The notes under the pieces: model-generated
The model's input: only the letters and a program-made list of their open reading frames with translations
Database searches by the model: none
What the model was told of the DNA's origin: nothing
Shown here: in pieces, positions 15,939-23,983 of the stretch
Layout of the letters: the number at the start of each line of letters is the position of its first letter
Position numbering within the stretch: position 1 is the first letter of the stretch
Made by a program: the position numbers and the translations under genes
Origin: Cryptosporangium arvum DSM 44712
GTDB lineage: Bacteria > Actinomycetota > Actinomycetes > Mycobacteriales > Cryptosporangiaceae
Direction: 5' to 3'
NCBI RefSeq assembly: GCF_000585375.1
Contig: NZ_KK073874.1
Location: forward strand, 6,540,894-6,604,893
DNA: 64,000 nucleotides

Positions 15939-18012
15939 CCGACGCGGTCCCGGCGGCCGCCAGACGTACCAGGAAACACGCGCCGGTCGGGCGGTTGGGC
16001 CGGTAGCCGAGCCCGATCCGGCCGGCCTCGGCGAGCGTCCGGACGATGTAGAGCCCGAGCCCGGTGCCGCGCTTGGTCGTCGCGACGCCGGTCTCGGCCC
16101 GGCTGAAGCGCTCGAACAGGTACGGGACGAAGTCGGCCGGGACGCCCTCGCCGTGGTCGCAGACCGCGAGTTCGACCGTGCCGCCGAGGTCGCGCGCGGT
16201 GAGGTCGAACGGCGGCGACCCGTACTTCACCGCGTTGCCGAGCAGATTGGTGACGATCTGCTGCAGGTGGCCGGGGTCGGCACGCACCCGGACACCGTCC
16301 GGCACCGAGATCGTGACGTCGAGCGCCTGGTCGGGCGGCAGCGTGACCACCGCGTCGCGCAGCGCCTCGCGCAAGGCGATCGGCACGACCTTGGGGGTGA
16401 GCACGCCGGCGTCGAGCTGGGCCACCGTGAGGATGTCCTCGACCAGCCCGTTCAGCCGCAACCCGGCCGCCTCGATACCCCGCAGGTACTGCTGTTTGCG
16501 CTGATCGGGCAGCTGCTCCCAGTCGTCGGCCAGGGTCTCGGTGTAGCCCAGGATGCCGGTGATCGGCTGGCGGACGTCGTGCGAGAGCATCGCGACGAAA
16601 TCGGCCATCCGGTCCCGGGCGTCGGTCAGGTTGCCGTTGATCCGCTCGAGTTCGTCCGCGTGTTCGGCGAGCTGGGCCCGCGCCGCCGCCTCCTCGTCCT
16701 CCAGTCGCTTGCGGTCGGTGACGTCGACGACCTGCACGGTGAACCGCACCGGCGTGTTCTCCAGGTCGCGGTGGAGCGTGACGGTGGTGGCGCCGTGCAC
16801 GACCCGCCCGTCCGCGTGCCGGTAGCGCTGCTCCCGGGTGAAGCCCGGCGTGGCCCCCGCGAGCGTCTCCCCCATCGCCGCCTCGGTGCCCGGCACGTCG
16901 TCCGGGTGCACGAGCTCGGCGAACGGGAAACCGGCGAGGGTGTCCGGCGGGCGTCCGAGCATCGCGCCGAACGCCCGGTTGGCCTGCTTGACCCCGCCGG
17001 CCAGATCGATCAGCGCCATCCCGGCGAGCGAGTGGTCGAACACGGTCCGGAACCGCTGCTCGCTCAGCCGGAGCGCGCGGCGGCTCCGTGAGCCGCGGGC
17101 CGAGATGAGCACCGCGATCAGCCCGACGGCGGCCGCCGAGACCAGCCCGACCCGTCCGCCGGTCGTGGCTCCGGCGAGCGGGCCGTAGAGCGAGTCGTCC
17201 GGCACGGTCGCGACCAGTCGCCAGCCGGTGCCCGACACCGGATAGCTGCTGAACGTCCAGCGTCGGCCCCCGGACTCGTAGGTGTCGAAGACGCGGCCGG
17301 CCGGGTGCTCGGTCAAGGCCGCGGCCATCGCCGGCTCCGCCGTGCCCAACGCCTTGTTCTTGCCGTTGACCGACCGGTTCGCCGCCACCACGCGGCCCGC
17401 ACCGTCGGCCAGGTAGACCCGGTTGCCGGGAATCGTCAGCGCTTTGGTGAGGTAGGCCGAGAGCGGGCTGCGGGCGACCTCGACCGCGCCGGAGAAGACC
17501 CGTCGGCCGTACGGGGTGTCGTACGGCATCGCGAACGCGGTCACCGCGAGCTGCCCGCTGGCGGACGGCACGACCGCCGACACCGCCGGGACGCCGGTGC
17601 GCAACGCCGACTTGAGGTGCGTGTACTGCGGGAGGAGCAGGTTCGTACCGATCAGCGACGGATTCGGCGGCGCGACGTGCAAGGCCCGGCCCCGCGCGTC
17701 GATGAGCACCGCGGCGGGGTAGCCGAACGTCGTGACCGAACGCCGGAAATCCGCGTCGTCCACGGTCTTCGCGGCCAGGAACGTCGTCGCCTGCTTGCGC
17801 TCCCGGGCCAGCAGGTCCTGTACGTAGCTGGCCACGAACTGGCTGCCGAGCGACACCCGGACGTCGAAGCGCTGTTCCAGGTCGTCCCGGCTGGAGCGCT
17901 GCGCCCAGGACAACGTCGCCGCCACGACCGCGCAGAGCAGCAGCCACACTCCGACGGGCAGCACGACGTCCCGCGTCCGGGCCATCGACCCGGATTTCGC
18001 CACGCGCTTCAC
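15898..18012 (-). CDS. Membrane sensor histidine kinase with extracytoplasmic and PAS domains
   Basis: A 704-residue sensor kinase. Order of parts: TM1 around 16-36, an extracytoplasmic dCache-like sensor (about 40-270), TM2 around 282-302, a PAS domain (about 315-430), a short coiled coil, HisKA with the phospho-acceptor His478 in MLSHDVRQP, and a HATPase with NLLGNAVKYG and the G-boxes DHGEGVP and GTGLGLYIV. It should autophosphorylate in response to an external signal; no response regulator is nearby. GTG 18012 is the first possible start and ATG 17985 is an alternative; neither has a clear ribosome site. It lies 53 bases downstream of the GAF gene in the same direction. Confidence 0.88.
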   Translation of the reverse strand: MKRVAKSGSMARTRDVVLPVGVWLLLCAVVAATLSWAQRSSRDDLEQRFDVRVSLGSQFVASYVQDLLARERKQATTFLAAKTVDDADFRRSVTTFGYPAAVLIDARGRALHVAPPNPSLIGTNLLLPQYTHLKSALRTGVPAVSAVVPSASGQLAVTAFAMPYDTPYGRRVFSGAVEVARSPLSAYLTKALTIPGNRVYLADGAGRVVAANRSVNGKNKALGTAEPAMAAALTEHPAGRVFDTYESGGRRWTFSSYPVSGTGWRLVATVPDDSLYGPLAGATTGGRVGLVSAAAVGLIAVLISARGSRSRRALRLSEQRFRTVFDHSLAGMALIDLAGGVKQANRAFGAMLGRPPDTLAGFPFAELVHPDDVPGTEAAMGETLAGATPGFTREQRYRHADGRVVHGATTVTLHRDLENTPVRFTVQVVDVTDRKRLEDEEAAARAQLAEHADELERINGNLTDARDRMADFVAMLSHDVRQPITGILGYTETLADDWEQLPDQRKQQYLRGIEAAGLRLNGLVEDILTVAQLDAGVLTPKVVPIALREALRDAVVTLPPDQALDVTISVPDGVRVRADPGHLQQIVTNLLGNAVKYGSPPFDLTARDLGGTVELAVCDHGEGVPADFVPYLFERFSRAETGVATTKRGTGLGLYIVRTLAEAGRIGLGYRPNRPTGACFLVRLAAAGTASATPTGATASGRGT

Positions 18013-18065
18013 CGAAGTGAGTTAACCAGCTTAATTACGACAAAAACACCACCGCGATCGGCGAA

Positions 18066-18581
18066 TCAGCGCTTGGCGTACCGCTCGAGCGTGCTGAGCA
18101 CGTCGGCCGCCGCGGTACTCAGCGCGGCGAGCTCGGCGTCGGTGAACTCCCGCGGTTCCAGGCCGATCACGCAGTGGGTGCCGATCACCTGGCCGTCCGG
18201 CGTGCTGAGCGGCACCCCCGCGTAACTGCGGACACCCTGGTGCACGACGAGCGGGTTGTCGTGCTCCTCCGGGTCGCGGGACATGTCGGGGACGACCTGC
18301 GGACGGCCGGAGCGCACCGCACGCACGCAGAACGACCATTCGATCGGCACGTTCACGGCGTCGCCGTACCCGTCGAGGCCGTAACTGCCCCGGACGACCG
18401 CGGCCGAGTCGAGCATCAGGTTCGTCATCGCGATCGGCTGGCGCAGCCGCTCGGCCGTGCTCGCGGCGATCGCGTCCAGTTCGGCGACCAGGTCCGGGTC
18501 GGTGAGGTCGTAGCGGGCGAGCGCGCTCAGGCGGTCGAAGGACGAGAGCGCGTTCAGGTCGGCGTCGGTGATCCGCTTCAC
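18066..18581 (-). CDS. GAF-domain protein
   Basis: A 171-residue cytoplasmic protein that is essentially a single GAF domain: DRLSALARYDL at the start, EWSFCVRAVRSGRPQVVPDM and VRSYAGVPLSTPDGQVIGTHCVI in the middle, and a C-terminal helix. Such stand-alone GAF proteins bind small ligands or sense redox; the pattern including Cys and DGQVIGTHCV resembles light- or redox-type GAFs but no chromophore cysteine can be assigned. It starts with GTG overlapping the upstream small gene (GTGA at 18578-18581) and precedes the histidine kinase, suggesting a signalling operon. Confidence 0.8.
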   Translation of the reverse strand: MKRITDADLNALSSFDRLSALARYDLTDPDLVAELDAIAASTAERLRQPIAMTNLMLDSAAVVRGSYGLDGYGDAVNVPIEWSFCVRAVRSGRPQVVPDMSRDPEEHDNPLVVHQGVRSYAGVPLSTPDGQVIGTHCVIGLEPREFTDAELAALSTAAADVLSTLERYAKR

Positions 18582-18865
18582 GGTGCACTGCTCCGCATCA
18601 GGGCGTAGGCGCTCGCCAGCCGGTCGTAGCTGGCGAGCCGGATCGCCAGCGCCTCACCGCAGAGCGCGGTGACCGGAGCCGCCGACCGCATGACGTCGAG
18701 CAGCCGCTCGATCGCCCCCGGTTCGGTCTCGGTACCGCTCAGCCGCGCGGCGGAGAGCAGTTCGGCCCAGATGCGGGACGCCTGCGGACCGTAGATCCGC
18801 TCCACCGCGCGCCGCGCCTCGGCCAAATCGGGTCGAGTCACCCCGGCCACCGCGTGGGAAGTCAC
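18578..18865 (-). CDS. Small helical protein of unknown function, first gene of GAF/kinase operon
   Basis: A predicted 95-residue, mostly alpha-helical, acidic protein (PDLAEARRAVERIYGPQ near the start). I do not recognise a family. The GTG at 18865 has GGGAG 5 bases upstream; an ATG at 18877 would add 4 residues. Its stop overlaps the GAF start by 4 bases, which strongly supports it as real. The position ahead of a GAF protein and a sensor kinase suggests an accessory signalling role, which is only inference. It diverges from the sulfite-oxidase-like gene at 18920. Confidence 0.6.
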   Translation of the reverse strand: MTSHAVAGVTRPDLAEARRAVERIYGPQASRIWAELLSAARLSGTETEPGAIERLLDVMRSAAPVTALCGEALAIRLASYDRLASAYALMRSSAP

Positions 18866-18919
18866 AGCTTCTCCCATCGGCCGGGAAGTTCGGGAGCTGA
18901 GCGGTGCACACTGATCTCC

Positions 18920-19519
18920 GTGGCGATCTTCTCTCCCGGGTTCCAGGGCCGGCGGCGGTCGGCGACCGGCCTCCTCCCGCCCGGTCAGTACGAAACGAAC
19001 GGCTTCCCGGTGCTCTCGGCCGGGCCGACCCCCCGGGTTCCGCTGGACACCTGGGAATTCACGCTGACGACCGAGGACGGTACGAGCCGCTCCTGGTCGT
19101 GGGCCGATTTCCAGGCGTTGCCGAAAGCGAACCCCACCGTCGACATCCACTGCGTCACCAAGTGGTCGAAGTTCGGCACGACCTGGGAGGGCGTGTCGCT
19201 CGACACGCTGCTCGACGGCGTGGACACCGCGGCCGCGCACGTGCTCGTGCACTCCTACGGCGGGTACACGACGAACCTGCCGCTGGCCGATCTGCGTGGC
19301 GGCAAGGCGTGGCTGGCCTTCGGCTACGACGGCAAGCCGCTGACCCCCGAGCACGGCGGCCCGGTGCGCCTGCTCGTCCCGCACCTGTACTTCTGGAAGT
19401 CGGCCAAGTGGGTGAGGCGGCTGGAGCTGCTGGTCACCGACAAGAAGGGCTTCTGGGAGCGCGCGGGCTACCACAACTACGGCGATCCGTGGCGGGAGCA
19501 GCGCTACGACGGGGACTGA
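18920..19519 (+). CDS. Sulfite oxidase-like molybdopterin oxidoreductase
   Basis: A 199-residue protein equivalent to the molybdopterin-binding domain of the sulfite oxidase/YedY family. The Mo-ligand cysteine is in VDIHCVTKWSKFGTTWEGV, and PLTPEHGGPVRLLVP and YFWKSAKWVRRLEL are also family-typical. No signal peptide or haem domain is present, so it is probably cytoplasmic and uses an unknown electron partner. The GTG at 18920 starts just before the conserved N-terminus; no Shine-Dalgarno is visible, so the transcript may be leaderless. It is divergent from the small gene at 18865. Confidence 0.85.
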   Translation: MAIFSPGFQGRRRSATGLLPPGQYETNGFPVLSAGPTPRVPLDTWEFTLTTEDGTSRSWSWADFQALPKANPTVDIHCVTKWSKFGTTWEGVSLDTLLDGVDTAAAHVLVHSYGGYTTNLPLADLRGGKAWLAFGYDGKPLTPEHGGPVRLLVPHLYFWKSAKWVRRLELLVTDKKGFWERAGYHNYGDPWREQRYDGD

Positions 19520-19645
19520 GCGTCCGGAATCGAGGATCGCGGCCGGCACCAGCGGCACGGCGCGTTCCACGCGGTCGGCTTCCCGGCGCGTCCGTCCGTC
19601 GACGCGGGGCCGCGCCGGACCGGCCCGGTGGGCCACACTCCACGA

Positions 19646-20539
19646 ATGCGACAAACCGGTTGTTCCGGAAGCAGGCGCGTCAGCCGGCGAACCGCGCTGG
19701 CGTTCGGGGCGAGCCTGCTCGCCGGGTGCCGCACCGCACCGGGCGGAGCCGGCGGCGTGGTCACCGGAGGAACCGTCGAAGCCGCCACCGAGGCGCTCCT
19801 GCGCGACGCCGGGACCTGCCGCCCGTCGCCCCAGCTGGCGCAGGGTCCGTACTGGTTCGACGTCGACCGGCTGCGTGGCGACCTCCGGGAGAACCGCCGC
19901 GGCACCACCCTGCGGCTCGCGCTCCGCGTCGTCGACGGCGCCGGCTGCGGACGGGCCCCGGTCCGGGACGCCACGGTGGAGGTCTGGCACTGCGACGCGT
20001 CCGGGCGCTACTCCGGCTTCGAGGGGCCGGAGCGCACCGCGCCGGCGAACCCGCCGCCCGGCTGGCCGAACACCCGGGGCGCCGAACGGCCGGCGGCCGA
20101 CCCGACCGGCGACCCGATGGGCTACGACACCCGCACGTCCGACGGCTCCTACAGCTCCGGCGACGCCGAAACCCAGCCCTCCGACGACGCCACCTACCTG
20201 CGCGGGGCCCAGGTGACCGGCGCGGACGGCATCGTGCGGTTCACCACGATCTACCCCGGCTGGTACACCGGGCGGGCGCCACACGTCCACGCCAAGGTGT
20301 ACCTCCGGCGCGGCACCGCGCTCAGCACGCAGCTGTTCTTCGACGACGCGACGAGCGCCGAGGTGTACCGCACGCCCCCGTACCGCCCCGGTGCGCCGCG
20401 CACCCGGACGGACCCGTTCTTCCGCGACTCCCTGCTGCTGTCCGTCCGCCCGCTCGGCGACGCCTACCTCGCCGCGACGAACCTCGGCGTCGATCTCCTC
20501 GACGTCCCGCCGGGCGCCCCAGGTACCCTAGGGGGGTAG
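19646..20539 (+). CDS. Secreted intradiol ring-cleavage dioxygenase (lipoprotein-like)
   Basis: A 297-residue protein with a twin-arginine-like N-terminus (SRRVSRRTALAFG) ending in the lipobox LLAGC, then an intradiol dioxygenase fold. The TIYPGWYTGRAPHVHAKV segment holds the iron ligands Tyr and two His of catechol/protocatechuate dioxygenases. Tat export would fit a cofactor-loaded iron enzyme anchored outside the membrane, perhaps acting on lignin-type or quinol aromatics. ATG 19646 is chosen because the signal begins there; a GTG at 19628 is possible. The last codons overlap the CsoR-type operator of the next gene. Confidence 0.85.
   Translation: MRQTGCSGSRRVSRRTALAFGASLLAGCRTAPGGAGGVVTGGTVEAATEALLRDAGTCRPSPQLAQGPYWFDVDRLRGDLRENRRGTTLRLALRVVDGAGCGRAPVRDATVEVWHCDASGRYSGFEGPERTAPANPPPGWPNTRGAERPAADPTGDPMGYDTRTSDGSYSSGDAETQPSDDATYLRGAQVTGADGIVRFTTIYPGWYTGRAPHVHAKVYLRRGTALSTQLFFDDATSAEVYRTPPYRPGAPRTRTDPFFRDSLLLSVRPLGDAYLAATNLGVDLLDVPPGAPGTLGG
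20523..20538. promoter_or_regulatory. CsoR-type copper operator
   Basis: GTACCCTAGGGGGGTA is a G/C-tract pseudo-palindrome of the kind bound by copper-sensing CsoR repressors. It lies 10 bases before the csoR ATG at 20549 and inside the last codons of the dioxygenase gene. Copper binding to CsoR would release it and induce csoR-copZ. Confidence 0.75.
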
Positions 20540-20548
20540 AGTAGGTGC

Positions 20549-20833
20549 ATGGCACACGCGTACATCGCCGACAAGGACGCCTACCTCAAACGGTTGCGGC
20601 GGATCGAGGGGCAGATCCGCGGGCTGCAGCGGATGGTCGAGCAGGAGGAGTACTGCATCGACATCCTCACCCAGGTCTCCGCCGCGACGAAGGCGCTCCA
20701 GTCGGTGGCGCTCGGCCTGCTCGACGAGCACCTCGCCCACTGCGTGGTCGACGCCGCACGCAACGGCGGCCCGGAGGCGGACGCGAAGGTCCGCGAGGCA
20801 TCCGACGCGATCGCGCGTCTCGTTCGATCCTAG
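20549..20833 (+). CDS. csoR: CsoR-family copper-sensing repressor
   Basis: A 94-residue all-helical repressor. Cys36 (EEYCID), His61 and Cys65 (DEHLAHC) fit the Cys-His-Cys copper(I) site of CsoR at the same residue numbers as the Mycobacterium tuberculosis protein. The operator at 20523-20538 directly precedes the gene, indicating autoregulation. It is followed 9 bases later by copZ. No copper-exporting P-type ATPase is present in the window, so the regulon probably includes genes elsewhere. Confidence 0.92.
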   Translation: MAHAYIADKDAYLKRLRRIEGQIRGLQRMVEQEEYCIDILTQVSAATKALQSVALGLLDEHLAHCVVDAARNGGPEADAKVREASDAIARLVRS

Positions 20834-20842
20834 GAGAGTTCG

Positions 20843-21052
20843 ATGTCCGTTTCGGCGACCTACCCGGTGACCGGAATGACCTGCCAGCACTGCGTGAACG
20901 CGGTGTCGTCCGAGGTCGGTGAGGTTCCCGGCGTGACCGCGGTCGACGTCGATCTGGCCGCCGGTTCGGTGACCGTGACCAGCGAGGCCCCGGTCGACGT
21001 CGCGCAGCTCCGCGCCGCGGTCGACGAGGCCGGGTACGTACTCGTGAGCTGA
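20843..21052 (+). CDS. copZ: Copper chaperone, heavy-metal-associated domain
   Basis: A 69-residue protein consisting of one HMA domain with the copper-binding motif MTCQHC (Cys14, Cys17). It should carry Cu(I) in the cytosol, delivering it to an exporter or to CsoR. The ATG at 20843 has GGAGAG 5 bases upstream and the gene is in an operon with csoR. The usual partner copA is not adjacent. Confidence 0.92.
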   Translation: MSVSATYPVTGMTCQHCVNAVSSEVGEVPGVTAVDVDLAAGSVTVTSEAPVDVAQLRAAVDEAGYVLVS

Positions 21053-21075
21053 CGCGGAGGCGCTCCCCCGGGCGA

Positions 21076-21576
21076 TCAGGGCTGGCGCGGACACGTCTCG
21101 TCGGGGTCGACCTTCGCCATCAGCGTGCCGACCAGATCACCCAACCGCGCCAGCTCCTCCGGCGTCAGCGGGTCGACGACGAGCGAGCGCACCGTGGCCA
21201 CGTGACCGGGCGCGGTCCCCACGACCTTCTCCCAGCCGTCCGTGGTGAGCACCGCGTTCGTCGCGCGACCGTCCTCCGCGCACGGTTCGCGCCGCACCCA
21301 GCCGCGGAGTTCCAGGCGCTTCACCACGTGCGACAACCGCGACAGCGAGCCGTTCGCCAGTTCGGCGAGCTGGCTCATCCGCAGCGTCCGGTTCGGAGCT
21401 TCGGAGAGCCGCGACAGCACCATGTACTCGAAGTGGCTCACCCCGGCATCACGCTGGAGCTGCGTGTCGAGCGCCGCGGGGAGCTTGATCAGCAGGCCGG
21501 CCAGACGCAGCCAGGTGCGCTGCTGGTCGGCGTCGAGCCAACGGGCATCGGATTCCACACCCCCAGTGTACGTCAT
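21076..21576 (-). CDS. MarR-family transcriptional regulator
   Basis: A 166-residue winged-helix regulator: SHFEYMVLSRLSEAP, then the recognition region LRMSQLAELANGSLSRLSHVVKRLE and the wing WVRREPCAEDGRATNAVLT. It is divergent from a LigB-type dioxygenase gene and probably represses it, releasing on an aromatic ligand. Inverted repeats lie directly upstream. I chose ATG 21576; an upstream in-frame start at 21615 would run through the operator, and a GTG at 21558 is also possible. Confidence 0.85.
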   Translation of the reverse strand: MTYTGGVESDARWLDADQQRTWLRLAGLLIKLPAALDTQLQRDAGVSHFEYMVLSRLSEAPNRTLRMSQLAELANGSLSRLSHVVKRLELRGWVRREPCAEDGRATNAVLTTDGWEKVVGTAPGHVATVRSLVVDPLTPEELARLGDLVGTLMAKVDPDETCPRQP

Positions 21577-21624
21577 AAGTTGACGCTTCAACTTTCGCGC
21601 CGTACGGTAGTTCAAGGTTCAACT
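21577..21624. promoter_or_regulatory. Two MarR-type inverted repeats between marR and ligB genes
   Basis: Site 1 is AAGTTGA-CGCT-TCAACTT (21577-21594), a perfect inverted repeat. Site 2 is AGTTCAAGGTTCAACT (21609-21624), a near palindrome with the same half-sites. They flank the start regions of the divergent marR and dioxygenase genes and fit autoregulation plus control of the dioxygenase. Confidence 0.65.
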
Positions 21625-21641
21625 ATTTGAGGGGCGATCCC

Positions 21642-22487
21642 ATGCACCCGTTCGACACGCACCTGGAGAAGACCGCGGCCGCGGCCCCGCACGCGCTCTG
21701 GACGCCCGACGACGGCCCGCTGCCCTCGCTCTACCTGAGCCACGGCGCTCCCCCGCTGTTCGAGGACGCGACCTGGATGGACCAGTTGTTCGCCTGGGCG
21801 CGGTCCCTGCCGAAGCCGAAAGCGATCCTGATCGTCTCGGCGCACTGGGAGATGGCTCCGCTCTCGGTGAGCAGCACCGAGGCGAACACCACGCCGGTCT
21901 ACGACTTCGGCGGTTTCGACCCCCGCTACTACCGGATGCGCTACGACACTCCGGACTCGACCGACCTCGCGTCGCAGCTGCTCGCGGTGCTGCCGGACAC
22001 CGAGACGGTCTACGAGCACCGCGAGCGCGGCCTCGACCACGGCGCCTGGGTGCCGCTCAAGGTCATGTACCCCGACGCCGACGTCCCGGTGCTGCAGATG
22101 AGCATCCCGACGCACGACCCGGCCCGGCTGCTCGCGCTCGGCACGCGTCTGCGGCCGCTGCGCGAGCAGGGCGTCCTGGTGATCGGGTCCGGCTTCATGA
22201 CGCACGGCCTGCAGTTCCTGCGCGACTACTCGCTCGACGCGAAGGCGCCGGGCTGGTCGGCCGAGTTCGACGCGTGGGCCGCCGACGCGCTGGCCCGCGG
22301 CGACGTCGACGAGCTGGCGGCGTTCCGCGACCGGGCGCCCGGCATGCCCTACGCGCACCCGACCGTGGAGCACTTCACGCCGCTGTTCGTCGCACTCGGC
22401 GCGGCCGCGAACCCGGAGGCGCCGGTGACGACGACCGTCGACGGCTTCTTCCTCGGGCTGGCGAAGCGGTCGTTCCAAGCAGCCTGA
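21642..22487 (+). CDS. Class III extradiol (LigB/DOPA-dioxygenase-type) dioxygenase
   Basis: A 281-residue cytoplasmic protein of the LigB superfamily (4,5-DOPA dioxygenase type). Conserved His residues are in YLSHGAPP, IVSAHWE, LDHGAW and HPTVEHFTPLFVALGAA. Family members open aromatic diols using Fe(II) or Zn(II). The ATG at 21642 has GAGGGG 7 bases upstream. It is controlled by the divergent MarR regulator and ends at a strong hairpin terminator. The natural substrate is unknown. Confidence 0.87.
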   Translation: MHPFDTHLEKTAAAAPHALWTPDDGPLPSLYLSHGAPPLFEDATWMDQLFAWARSLPKPKAILIVSAHWEMAPLSVSSTEANTTPVYDFGGFDPRYYRMRYDTPDSTDLASQLLAVLPDTETVYEHRERGLDHGAWVPLKVMYPDADVPVLQMSIPTHDPARLLALGTRLRPLREQGVLVIGSGFMTHGLQFLRDYSLDAKAPGWSAEFDAWAADALARGDVDELAAFRDRAPGMPYAHPTVEHFTPLFVALGAAANPEAPVTTTVDGFFLGLAKRSFQAA

Positions 22488-22489
22488 GC

Positions 22490-22533
22490 GGCGTTCGCGC
22501 ATCAGTGGTGGCCCTGATCCGCGAACGCCCTTT
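22490..22533 (+). terminator. Hairpin terminator after the LigB dioxygenase gene
   Basis: A 9-bp outer stem (GGCGTTCGC 22490-22498 with 22521-22529) continues through a G-C pair, a mismatch and a 5-bp inner stem (ATCAG/CTGAT) to an 8-base loop, then TTT. It begins 2 bases after the stop codon. Confidence 0.75.
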
Positions 22534-22663
22534 CGTCAGATGTGTCATCGGACGAACAGTCTGCACGTCGCGTCACCGATCGTCCCTGCCTGCGAAAACC
22601 TGGACTCTGTGCGTACGGCCAGAGAGACCCCGCGGCCGCCACCCCACTCGAGGAGTACGCACC

Positions 22664-23242
22664 ATGACCGCCCGGACTCTCCGCCTGATGTTCGCCGCCG
22701 CTGCCGCCGCCGGCGTGTTCGCCCTCACCGGCTGCGGCACGATCACGATCTCGACCGACGACGCCACGCCGTCCGCGACGCCCTCGGGTGCCGCGCAGCA
22801 GCCGTCGAGCGCCGCCACCGCGTCCGGCGACGACGGTCAGGCCGCCTCCGACGGGCTCGGCACCGACGTCACCACGCTCAACCCGTGCACGCTGCTGACG
22901 CCCGCCGAGGTCAACCAGTTCACCGGGAGAGAGATCACCCAGATCGACAGAGACAACGCCACCGCCGGCACCACCCGGTACTGCCAGTGGCAGCTGGAGC
23001 AGGGCGTGCTCGTGCTGAGCCTGTCGCCGACCTCGGCCGACGACTTCGCGGTGCGCGACCCCGCCGCGCAGGACTTCGACGGCGTGGGCGACGAGGCCTT
23101 CACCAGCTCCGGCCACCTCTACGTCCGTAGCGGTGACCTCTCGATCGACGTCTACTCGACGAGCAAGGGCGGCGACGGCGGCAGCGCCGAGAACATCGCG
23201 GTCGAGAAGACCGTCGCCCAGCGCGTGATCGACCAGCTCTGA
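22664..23242 (+). CDS. DUF3558-like lipoprotein
   Basis: A 192-residue lipoprotein: a signal peptide ending in ALTGC (Cys24), a Ser/Ala/Thr-rich linker to about residue 65, and a globular domain beginning LNPCTLLTPAEVNQFTG with a second Cys in YCQWQL. This pattern matches the DUF3558 lipoproteins of actinobacteria, whose function is unknown. The ATG at 22664 has GAGGAG 8 bases upstream. A strong terminator follows its stop. Confidence 0.8.
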   Translation: MTARTLRLMFAAAAAAGVFALTGCGTITISTDDATPSATPSGAAQQPSSAATASGDDGQAASDGLGTDVTTLNPCTLLTPAEVNQFTGREITQIDRDNATAGTTRYCQWQLEQGVLVLSLSPTSADDFAVRDPAAQDFDGVGDEAFTSSGHLYVRSGDLSIDVYSTSKGGDGGSAENIAVEKTVAQRVIDQL

Positions 23243-23258
23243 CCGTTCGCCGGTGCCG

Positions 23259-23283
23259 GGCCGCCCCTTCCGGGGCGGCCTTT
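23259..23283 (+). terminator. Intrinsic terminator after the DUF3558 gene
   Basis: A perfect 9-bp stem GGCCGCCCC/GGGGCGGCC (23259-23267 with 23272-23280), a TTCC loop and a TTTCTC tail. It lies between convergent genes and may serve both. Confidence 0.85.
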
Positions 23284-23284
23284 C

Positions 23285-23962
23285 TCAGTTCAGCAGGCCC
23301 CGGAGCAGCGCGGTGATCACGCGCTCGAAGAGTTCCTCGGCGCCCGGCCCGGTCCCCGGTCCGCCGCCGAACAGCGCCGCGAGGTGCGGATAGCGCTCCG
23401 GCGTGACGACCGCGGCCAGGTACTTCGCGGTCGCGGCCCGGCCGTCGGCCGTCGCGGCCGACCGCGTCGACAGCTCGTCGCGTGCGAACAGGCTGACGAC
23501 GCCGCTCAGCATCGCCACCGCCTCGAGCTTCGCCTGCGCCGGCCGGTCGAGCACGCTCAGCGCGGCCAGCCCCTGCTCCAGATAGGCCACTCCGTTCGGC
23601 CCGATCCCGGTGGCGCCGGGGTGGATCTCGACCATCCACGGGTGACGCAGGTAGAGCGCGCGCAGGTCGTGGCCGATCGCGAGCGCGTCGGCGAGCCAAT
23701 CGCCGCTCACCGGTTTCGGGTACGCCAGCTCGCCGGTGACCGCGTCGACCATCAGGTCGATCAACTCGTCCCGGGTGGTCACGTACCGGTAGAGCGACGC
23801 CGTCCCGGCGCCGAGCGCGCCGGCGACCTTGCGCATCGACACCGCGGCCAGCCCGGAGGCGTCGGCCAGGGCGATCGCCGCGGCGGCGATCCGCTCGCGG
23901 CTGTGCTCCGGCGCCGGTCCGTGCCCGGTGCGTTCGGGCCGGAGCCAGATCGGGTCGTTCAT
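23285..23962 (-). CDS. TetR-family transcriptional regulator
   Basis: A 225-residue TetR repressor. The HTH is around residues 25-65 (AVSMRKVAGALGAGTASLYRYVTTRDELIDL) and the ligand domain resembles the tetracycline-repressor C-terminal family. AAAGGAGG lies 4 bases upstream of the ATG. It is divergent from a two-gene ABC exporter and probably represses it. Its stop lies next to the terminator that ends the DUF3558 gene. Confidence 0.9.
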   Translation of the reverse strand: MNDPIWLRPERTGHGPAPEHSRERIAAAAIALADASGLAAVSMRKVAGALGAGTASLYRYVTTRDELIDLMVDAVTGELAYPKPVSGDWLADALAIGHDLRALYLRHPWMVEIHPGATGIGPNGVAYLEQGLAALSVLDRPAQAKLEAVAMLSGVVSLFARDELSTRSAATADGRAATAKYLAAVVTPERYPHLAALFGGGPGTGPGAEELFERVITALLRGLLN

Positions 23963-23983
23963 CGCACCTCCTTTGCGAACAGC

